Assembly (NCBI RefSeq): GCF_020177335.1
Contig: NZ_JAIVMG010000016.1
Location: 35,838-99,837 of the forward strand
Direction: 5' to 3'
Source: Stappia indica
GTDB taxonomy: Bacteria; Pseudomonadota; Alphaproteobacteria; Rhizobiales; Stappiaceae
Length of the DNA stretch: 64,000 nt
Both the position numbers and the translations under genes were made by a program. The notes beneath the pieces were generated by a model. That model had not been told where the DNA came from. It was given only the letters and a program-made list of their open reading frames with translations, and did not search any database. Shown one piece after another: positions 58,397 through 64,000 of the stretch. How positions within the stretch are numbered: position 1 is the stretch's first letter; each line of letters starts with the position of its first letter.

Positions 58397-58864
58397 ATGT
58401 CGATGGACCGAGAGAAGACGCCCGCCCCCGCCCGATCCGAGTTTCAGATGCGGGAGTGGCCGTTTTTCTGGGTTCTGCGCATCAACGCCCGCTATCTCCA
58501 GGTGATGGAATCGGTGTTGAAGCCGGTCGGGCTCGATGTGCCGCGCTGGCGCGTGCTGATGGTCCTTTACGACGGCGAGCACATGAGCGTTTCGGAGATC
58601 GCCGAAATCTGTGTGATCAAGCTCAACACCACCACCAAGATCATTCAGCGCATGGTGGCCGATGGGTTGGTGGTGACCCGTCCGCGCGCCTCCGACGGGC
58701 GGGTGACCGAGGTGACCCTGACCCGTGCCGGCGTGGCGTTACGCCATCGGGGCTGGGCGGAGGCCGAGAAAGTGCGCGAGCGGGTCTATAAGGGGCTCGA
58801 CGAGGCGGAGCGCAAGGCGATGACCGAGATGCTCAAGGGGATGTTCGAACGGCTCGCGGACTGA
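58397..58864 (+). CDS. MarR family transcriptional regulator
   Basis: A 155-residue winged-helix regulator. DVPRWRVLMVLYDGEHMSVSEIAEICVIKLNTTTKIIQRMVADGLV (about 47-92) is the helix-turn-helix, and TRPRASDGRVTEVTLTRAG is the wing. The N- and C-terminal helices form the dimer interface that MarR proteins use to sense small molecules. It is convergent with the alkylsulfatase gene, 87 bases away, so it does not share a promoter with it; control of that gene is possible but not shown. ATG 58403 is an alternative start. Confidence 0.92.
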   Translation: MSMDREKTPAPARSEFQMREWPFFWVLRINARYLQVMESVLKPVGLDVPRWRVLMVLYDGEHMSVSEIAEICVIKLNTTTKIIQRMVADGLVVTRPRASDGRVTEVTLTRAGVALRHRGWAEAEKVRERVYKGLDEAERKAMTEMLKGMFERLAD

Positions 58865-58951
58865 CGCCTGACGCGGTCCTCGGTATCCGGTTTTCGGGCG
58901 GGAGACATGACCGGCGGCACTGGACCGCCGGTCGTCTGATATCACGGCCCG

Positions 58952-61048
58952 TCAGCCGCCGGAGGTGGTGGCGGGGGGCGCCTGTTCGAAGACGCCGCGC
59001 TCCGGCGTCAGGTCGGCCGAGCCGGTCCCCGGCATGATCTCGAAGCCGAGATCGAACTGGACCAGCATTGTCTTCAGGTCCTCATAGACCGAGCGGTCGC
59101 CGACAAGGGTTGCCTTGCCGTTGGCGATCTGGTCATCGAAGCTTGCCGCACCCATCATGACCGCTTCGAGGTTCGCGCGGTCGATGGTGATCGTCAGGGC
59201 GGCATCCTCCGCCTGGAAGCCGGCAATGTTGGTCAGCGTGCCGTTGCTCAACTCGACCACGTATCTCCCATCGGTGTCGGGGGTGACCAGATTGATGGTG
59301 AAGGCCTTGTCCCCCGCCTTTTCGCTGTCGAGCCGCACACCGAGGAAATCCAGCCACAGGTCGGTGGACATGGCGCGGATCATGTCCGGCCCGGTGGTCT
59401 TGGGCGGGGTTCCGCTGGGGATGCCGTTGCGCAGCTCATAGGCCGCCGCAAGGAACGAGTTGCGCAGGCTCGGGCTTTCCTGCTGGTAGCCGATCTGTTC
59501 GAACACATCGGCGAGCAGGTCCTTGGCCTCCGTGTTCTGCGGTTCGGCCTGAACCAGCTTGTCGAGGATCTCCTGTGCCAGCTTGTACTTGCCTGCGGCG
59601 GAGAGCTCGCGCCCCTTCTTCAGGATGGCCGCGCTTCCGCCCATCATCTCGACGTAGAGCGGAGCGCTGTCGGCGGGCGAGAGCGGGATGAGGGTGGTGG
59701 GATTGCCGTCCCAGTAGCCGAGATAGCGGTTGATCACCGCCCGGCTGTTGTGTTCCACCGAGCCGTGATAGCTGCGGGCGGCCCATTGCTTCTGCAGGGA
59801 GCCGGGGACCTTGTAGACATTGTGGACCTGGTTGATCGTCACCCCCTGATTGGCCAGGCGCAACACCCCATTGTTGAGGTTGCCATAGGTGTCCCGCTGT
59901 GCCCGCATCACCTCCTGGATGCGCGCGTTGCCCCAGCGCGGCCAGCTATGGGAGGCGAACATCACTTCGGCGTCCTGTCCGAAACGGTAGAGCGCCTGGT
60001 TGATCTGCTTGGACCATTGCAGCGCGTCCCGCACCAGCGCGCCGCGCAGGGTGTAGATGTTGTGAATGGTGCCGGTGATGTTTTCCGCCGCCCAGAAGGC
60101 CTTGAAGTCGGGGAAGTAGGTGTTCATCTCCGCCGGCGCCTCGGTGCCCGGCGTGTTCTGGAAGATCATCCGCACACCGTCGACCGTCATCTCCTTGAAG
60201 TCGTCATGGATGATCGTGTTGGGTGGGATCAGGCCGGTGTTTCCGGCCGCTGCGTTCTTGCCGATCGACTGGTCGACGTGGCCGAAGGGGCTGCGCGGCA
60301 GCAGCGTGCCGTACTGGAAGAACAGCCGCCGGCTCATGGCGTTGCCAGCATAGACGTTTTCCGACACCGCATGTTCCATGAAGCCGACCGGCGCGATCAC
60401 CGGAACCTTGCCCGAGCGCACATCCGCCTCGTCGACCACCCCGCGCACGCCGCCGAAGTGATCCGCATGGGAGTGGGAGAAGACGACAGCGACCACGGGA
60501 CGTTCGCCGAGTTGCTCATTGGCGAAGGCCAGGGCCGCTGCGGCCGTTTCCTTGGCGGTCAAGGGATCGAAGACGATCCAGCCGGTATCCCCCTTGATGA
60601 AGGTGATGTTCGCCAGATCGAAGCCGCGCACCTGATAGATCCGGTCCGGCACCACCTCATAGAGGCCATAGCCCATGTTCAGCACCGCCTGGCGCAGCAG
60701 CGAGGGGTGGATGCTGTCGAAATCCTGCCCTTCGAGCAACCAGTCATAGCTGGCCATGTCCCAGGCCACATGTCCGGCCTCGGCCATGATCTGCCGGTAG
60801 GGGGGCGCGGCGATGAAGCCGCGTTTGACCTCCTCGAAGTCTCTTTCATCCTCGAAGGGCAGTTGCTTGCGCTGGGCGGCGCGCAGCTCGGAGGTGACGG
60901 CGGAGGGGGCCTTGCCTTTCGGGTCGAAATGCGTGTTGGGGTCCGCCGTGACGATCCCGCCGCCACCTGCGGCAAGCGCGCTGCTCGTCATCATCAGTCC
61001 GGCGATCACCGTGAACGCCCGGCCTTGTGTCGCAATTCTTGTCGTCAT
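58952..61048 (-). CDS. SdsA1-type alkylsulfatase (metallo-beta-lactamase fold), secreted
   Basis: A 698-residue exported enzyme that cleaves sulfate from alkyl sulfates such as SDS. A signal peptide (about 1-27) precedes the catalytic domain with the binuclear zinc motif His192-Ser-His194-Ala-Asp196-His197 in FSHSHADHFGGV. The MNTYFPDFKAFWAAENITGTIHNIYTLRGA and VMFASHSWPRWGN segments are typical of the SdsA1 family. A helical dimerisation domain and a C-terminal SCP2-like domain (about 560-690) follow. It suggests growth on detergents or natural sulfate esters. Confidence 0.93.
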   Translation of the reverse strand: MTTRIATQGRAFTVIAGLMMTSSALAAGGGGIVTADPNTHFDPKGKAPSAVTSELRAAQRKQLPFEDERDFEEVKRGFIAAPPYRQIMAEAGHVAWDMASYDWLLEGQDFDSIHPSLLRQAVLNMGYGLYEVVPDRIYQVRGFDLANITFIKGDTGWIVFDPLTAKETAAAALAFANEQLGERPVVAVVFSHSHADHFGGVRGVVDEADVRSGKVPVIAPVGFMEHAVSENVYAGNAMSRRLFFQYGTLLPRSPFGHVDQSIGKNAAAGNTGLIPPNTIIHDDFKEMTVDGVRMIFQNTPGTEAPAEMNTYFPDFKAFWAAENITGTIHNIYTLRGALVRDALQWSKQINQALYRFGQDAEVMFASHSWPRWGNARIQEVMRAQRDTYGNLNNGVLRLANQGVTINQVHNVYKVPGSLQKQWAARSYHGSVEHNSRAVINRYLGYWDGNPTTLIPLSPADSAPLYVEMMGGSAAILKKGRELSAAGKYKLAQEILDKLVQAEPQNTEAKDLLADVFEQIGYQQESPSLRNSFLAAAYELRNGIPSGTPPKTTGPDMIRAMSTDLWLDFLGVRLDSEKAGDKAFTINLVTPDTDGRYVVELSNGTLTNIAGFQAEDAALTITIDRANLEAVMMGAASFDDQIANGKATLVGDRSVYEDLKTMLVQFDLGFEIMPGTGSADLTPERGVFEQAPPATTSGG

Positions 61049-61553
61049 GCGCTGATATCCTCTGCCGTTTCCAGCGCCCGGGATCGGCTCGCCACCGCTT
61101 GGCCGGACCTTGGAGGTGGCTCCGGTGGCATGCGGGCGCGCGCTGGCTTTTTGCGGGATTTAACTTGGGCTGCACCGGAAGGCGCGGCGAATGTCTTGGC
61201 GAAATGGGCCTCCATGCTGGGGGGGGAGGGCTGTGCGAGGGCGAGAGAATGGGAGCCCTTTCAGGTGTAAATTTGACTTAAAATCAACCAAAGATAGGCA
61301 TCTTAGGATGCGTACCGGGGGAATGGCAAACGGGATTTCCCGCGCCCGGTGCCCGGGCGAGGGAGGCGGGCTGCGAACCGGGGGCGATTCCCACGGGAGC
61401 GACGTGGAGCGCTCAGAGGGGCTGGCCGGTGGCGGTGAACCGGCTGTTTTCCCGCGGCATTCGCCTGGTTTTGGGGAGTTGCGCAAATTTGTTGCGTAAA
61501 ACTGTGACAGAGACTCTTGCAAAAGCCGGCGATATCCGTGAAAAGGGCGGCAC
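61049..61553. other. Region upstream of the alkylsulfatase gene and tRNA-Ser; no gene seen
   Basis: It should hold the promoter of the minus-strand alkylsulfatase gene and that of the tRNA. An AT-rich block with TTGACTTAAAATCAA lies near 61274-61288. No frame looks like a protein. Confidence 0.35.
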
Positions 61554-61643
61554 GGAGAGGTGGCCGAGTGGTCGAAGGCGCTCCCCTGCTAAGGGAGTAT
61601 ACCGGAGACGGTATCGAGGGTTCGAATCCCTTCCTCTCCGCCA
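61554..61643 (+). tRNA. tRNA-Ser (anticodon GCU)
   Basis: A complete class II tRNA. The acceptor stem GGAGAGG pairs with CCTCTCC, followed by G and an encoded CCA. The anticodon stem CTCCC/GGGAG encloses CTGCTAA, giving anticodon GCT at 61588-61590. A long variable arm (TACCGGAGACGGTA) and the TTCGAATCCC T-loop are present. It reads AGC/AGU serine codons. Its 3' end is a common attachment site for integrative elements, and an integrase begins about 100 bases downstream. Confidence 0.97.
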
Positions 61644-61745
61644 TTCCCTTACGTCATCTTTATGAGTGTACTAACTTCTTGATTTCTTTCAAGAGGAAGA
61701 ATTCTGCGCCCATCCCTGTTCCGGTTTGTACAGGGAAATGTATAC

Positions 61746-63545
61746 GTGCCCAGATACTATACTCAGACGCCCTCGGGTCCGGTCTTCCAGATTCGCCTGC
61801 CCAAATTTCTGGCTGATCGCTTGTTCCTTTCATCGGTACGTATTCCACTAGAGCCTGCAAGTAGGATTCGTCTGCGTGCGGTCGCGGCGCATTACGCCGT
61901 CGCTGCCCGGGCGGTGTTTGTGGAGTTGCGTAGAATGAGCGAGGCAGACCTGAGTCAGCTTACCCGAAAAGAACTGATGGAGAGGATGGACGCCGCCTTC
62001 AATGACTATGCGCTCCTTTGCGATCAGGAGAGGGGAGAAAACCGCACCGCGCCGCTCTTGCCGGATTCGCTCATGGAGGTGTTCAGAAATGCGACCGAAC
62101 TGCTCCGGCGGCCTGCTCCTTCAAGATCCCTGAAAGAGAAGGCGGCACATATCCCCTTGAGGGGAATGATGATGTTGCAGTCCGCGCGGGAAGAAGGCTC
62201 GCCTCTCTACGATCAGATCGGTCATGAGATGGAACGAATTTACGATGCCGCATTCTATCGGGAAGACATCAGAAACCTGCTCGCCGGCATTCCGGCCTCT
62301 GCCCCAGAACCGGCGCCTCAGCTACCAGAGCCGCAAGAGAGTGCAGACCGGGCGATGCCCACTGGTTTCGAGGCTTCTCCATTCATCGAGCCGAAGGCGC
62401 CTGACAAGACCGACAGACACCCCGTTTCCGCAGCGTTCGATCTCTACGCCCGGGATCTTGAGCACCGGAAGGGAAAGAATGACCCGAACATTCAGAACCT
62501 GCGGACAAGGGAGAAGATGTTTGTGACGCTTATGGGAGACATAGACGTCCGTGACATCAGCGGCTCGGTTCTCAGGACTTTCGGCTACCGTATCTCCTAT
62601 CTCCCGTCACAGGTTGCCAAGGCGGGCTCATGGGACGCCGGCAGTCTTGAAGGCGTTCTCAAGGCGAACGGAGAGGGACAGGATCAGGTTGCACCAAGCG
62701 AGATGCCCATCGGTGAAAAGACGCTTGTCGACAAGACCCTGGGCGTCATCCGGACTGCCGTTCGCTTTTACTGCGATGAGCAGAGCATTCCGTTCCGGAT
62801 GGACAACTTCCGGTTTTCGCTTCCCAAGCACACGCCGCGCAGTCAGAGCCGTTCCAAGGCCAAGCCCGACCGGATCAATGAAATGTTCAAGGCAGGTCAA
62901 AGGGACGAACGGTTGGTGCAGGCAATTCTGCCGTTGCTCGGCGCGCTGACAGGAAGGCGTATAAGCCTGCTTGCCTACATGCGTGCGGAGAACCTGGATA
63001 GGCGAGGGGAACACTGGATGATCAAGGTTGATCGGCTCTACCAGGAGGGCGGCCAGTTGAAGGTAGCTCCGATCAAGAACGATGAGTCGACCGGGAGCTT
63101 TGTCTTGCACGAGTTCCTGGAAGAGATTGGGTTCATCGACTTTGTCCGTTCCAAGAAAACCGGCTGGGTATTTGAAAGCCTTCATTTGCCCGGAATTGTC
63201 GACCCGGGCGACACCGCCCAGAAAAGGCTAGGCAGATTGTTCAAGGGGGCAGGCGTCACGGATACGGTATTCCACCAGCTTCGCCATTTCGTCATTGGCA
63301 GCCAGAGAAACACCACCTTGTCCGATGCCGTGCAAAAGAAGCAGGTCGGCCATTGTCAGAGCAACGCTCACGACCATTACGGAGACGACTGGGAGCCGGC
63401 CGAAATAGAGGCTGTGGCAACCCTGGTCCTCAGCGAATATGTGGTTTGGGACCTGTTCCGGAAATTTGATTTTACCGGGGCAGAGGTGAAGTGCATCGCG
63501 TCCGCGCAAAAAACTCAACGGCGGCTAGGGAAGTCGCGCAGTTAG
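61746..63545 (+). CDS. Tyrosine recombinase (phage-type integrase)
   Basis: A 599-residue site-specific recombinase. The start YYTQTPSGPVFQIRLPKFL is typical of the DUF6538-like N-terminus of tRNA-targeting integrases. A variable middle is followed by the catalytic domain (about 390-560). The catalytic residues are Arg in LTGRRISLL (about 401), His-x-x-Arg in VFHQLRHFVIG (about 508) and Tyr in HDHYGDDW (about 544). The GTG at 61746 is the start. The codon use and composition differ from the flanking core genes, consistent with horizontal transfer. It would excise and insert the element at tRNA-Ser. Confidence 0.88.
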   Translation: MPRYYTQTPSGPVFQIRLPKFLADRLFLSSVRIPLEPASRIRLRAVAAHYAVAARAVFVELRRMSEADLSQLTRKELMERMDAAFNDYALLCDQERGENRTAPLLPDSLMEVFRNATELLRRPAPSRSLKEKAAHIPLRGMMMLQSAREEGSPLYDQIGHEMERIYDAAFYREDIRNLLAGIPASAPEPAPQLPEPQESADRAMPTGFEASPFIEPKAPDKTDRHPVSAAFDLYARDLEHRKGKNDPNIQNLRTREKMFVTLMGDIDVRDISGSVLRTFGYRISYLPSQVAKAGSWDAGSLEGVLKANGEGQDQVAPSEMPIGEKTLVDKTLGVIRTAVRFYCDEQSIPFRMDNFRFSLPKHTPRSQSRSKAKPDRINEMFKAGQRDERLVQAILPLLGALTGRRISLLAYMRAENLDRRGEHWMIKVDRLYQEGGQLKVAPIKNDESTGSFVLHEFLEEIGFIDFVRSKKTGWVFESLHLPGIVDPGDTAQKRLGRLFKGAGVTDTVFHQLRHFVIGSQRNTTLSDAVQKKQVGHCQSNAHDHYGDDWEPAEIEAVATLVLSEYVVWDLFRKFDFTGAEVKCIASAQKTQRRLGKSRS

Positions 63546-63580
63546 TGTGCATTGATGTTTTGATGAGCGAGGATCCCAAG

Positions 63581-63602
63581 GCGTTGGCCGGAGGCCCAAC
63601 GC
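63581..63602. repeat. Inverted repeat after the integrase gene
   Basis: GCGTTGG (63581-63587) pairs with CCAACGC (63596-63602). It lies 36 bases past the integrase stop. A second hairpin, GGGCGC-TTT-GCGCCC, is at 63629-63643. Neither has a T run, so neither is a clear terminator. Confidence 0.4.
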
Positions 63603-63694
63603 ATATGGCTTAGCGGAAAAAGGAGTATGGGCGCTTTGCGCCCTGCTCGGCGCTTCGCGCGTAGGTATACCGAGGAGAACCTACAAACTGGTAC

Positions 63695-63788
63695 CGAGCC
63701 CGGTCGCGCATTTACATATTCAAAACGATTGAGGAGGCACAGGATCACGCCACGCGCTGGCTATGGACATACAACAATGAGCGTGGCC
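63695..63788 (+). pseudogene. Remnant of an IS3-family transposase orfB (C-terminal fragment)
   Basis: Reading frame 63695 onward gives RIYIFKTIEEAQDHATRWLW followed by TYNNERG. That is the conserved end of IS3-family transposases, which usually continues with RPNMGIGG. The frame has no start codon and is cut off at 63788, where the next IS begins. It is a dead fragment. Confidence 0.7.
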
Positions 63789-64000
63789 TGAGCTACCCCC
63801 CCGAAATTCGGACACTGACATAAGCTACGATTTGCAGTCTGCTGATCTTCGACGAGAAGGAGATCAGAGATGTCGAAACGGAAGCAGCACGCGCCTGAGT
63901 TCAAGGCGAAGGTCGCGCTGGAAGCCCTGAAGGGTGAAGAGACGGCGGCCGAGCTGGCGAGCCGGTTCGGGGTGCATCCAACGATGATCCATCAATGGAA
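63789..64000 (+). mobile_element. Left end of an IS3-family insertion sequence
   Basis: TGAGCTACCCCCCGAAATTC at 63789 looks like an IS3-type terminal inverted repeat (beginning TGA, then C-rich). The first transposase gene starts about 80 bases later. The element continues past the window end, so its other end and the target duplication cannot be seen. It begins exactly where the older orfB remnant stops. Confidence 0.65.
63870..64000 (+). CDS. IS3-family transposase OrfA (partial, N-terminus)
   Basis: The first 43 codons of an IS3-family OrfA are visible and still open at the window end. [20 protein letters not shown] followed by [18 protein letters not shown] is the helix-turn-helix of this family (DNA-binding subunit of the transposase). 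AGAAGGAGATC upstream provides the ribosome binding site. OrfB would follow by -1 frameshift beyond the window. Confidence 0.88.
   Translation, partial: MSKRKQHAPEFKAKVALEALKGEETAAELASRFGVHPTMIHQW

Larger units (their letters stand above)
61644..64000 (+). mobile_element. Left end of an integrative element inserted at tRNA-Ser (continues beyond window)
   Basis: From the end of tRNA-Ser(GCU) onward the DNA changes: it is less GC-rich, and it carries a tyrosine recombinase, an IS3-type remnant and an IS element. This is the expected layout of an integrative island whose attL lies in the tRNA 3' end. No second copy of the tRNA 3' end (TTCGAATCCC...) is found in the window, so the right end lies outside. 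The exact extent is unknown. Confidence 0.72.

Overview
The window is a GC-rich chromosomal segment of an alphaproteobacterium. The gene set points to the order Hyphomicrobiales (Rhizobiales), possibly a Stappiaceae-like marine or soil lineage. The main pointers are divK-pleD beside a DUF3572 gene, an EipB-type envelope protein, a short phasin, the betaine-lipid pair btaAB, pyrB with a non-catalytic pyrC', the alphaproteobacterial DinB with a zinc-ribbon-like N-terminus, and clusters of GANTC (CcrM-type) sites. The genus is inference; no rRNA gene is present to fix it. Almost all of the segment reads as ordinary, densely packed core genome. The last 2.4 kb are mobile DNA.

Layout. 0.2-5.6 kb: a ClpP-family protease, an aldo/keto reductase, a class III adenylate cyclase overlapping tail-to-tail with a DUF599 membrane protein, a rhodanese and a glutathione transferase. 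5.7-9.4 kb: mccB-mccA, the two subunits of 3-methylcrotonyl-CoA carboxylase (leucine degradation), behind a MerR-like promoter. 9.4-14.8 kb: an SDR protein, a TIGR04325 methyltransferase, DUF1489, panC, a VWA protein, DUF3955 and a membrane-anchored J-domain protein. 14.9-20.5 kb: a D,D-carboxypeptidase with a SPOR domain, divergent from a phasin gene with a strong promoter set in TGCA-rich DNA, then clpS-clpA. 20.6-29.4 kb: azlCD, a glutathione transferase, a HIT protein, a DUF482 acyltransferase, a GDPD-RidA pair, eipB, dinB, a HAD protein and DUF3572. 29.5-32.0 kb: the cell-cycle and c-di-GMP genes divK-pleD, then rpmG. 32.2-44.9 kb: long minus-strand runs joined mostly by 4-bp overlaps (pyrB-pyrC'-plsY-dprA; topA-rnr-DUF983-NUDIX; ruvX-AEC transporter). 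46.5-53.7 kb: gatC, a GNAT gene and gatA, then about 3.4 kb of other genes (a YjhX-like protein, small proteins, a FliK-like/FlhB-like pair) before gatB. 54-55.9 kb: btaAB behind a probable Pho box. 56-61 kb: GNAT, glutathione transferase, DUF2147, MarR and a secreted SdsA1-type alkylsulfatase. 61.55 kb to the end: tRNA-Ser(GCU), a tyrosine recombinase, and an IS3-family element that begins inside an older IS3-type transposase remnant and runs off the window.

The most useful second looks are these. The dihydroorotase homologue has lost its metal-binding residues. btaAB carries a probable phosphate-starvation box. The phasin promoter resembles a PhaR target. Two dense GANTC clusters lie around the DUF482 gene. 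An orphan FliK/FlhB-like two-gene unit separates gatA from gatB. The tRNA-Ser junction marks the start of an integrated element whose far end lies outside the window. I found no CRISPR array, rRNA operon or obvious defence or biosynthetic gene cluster.
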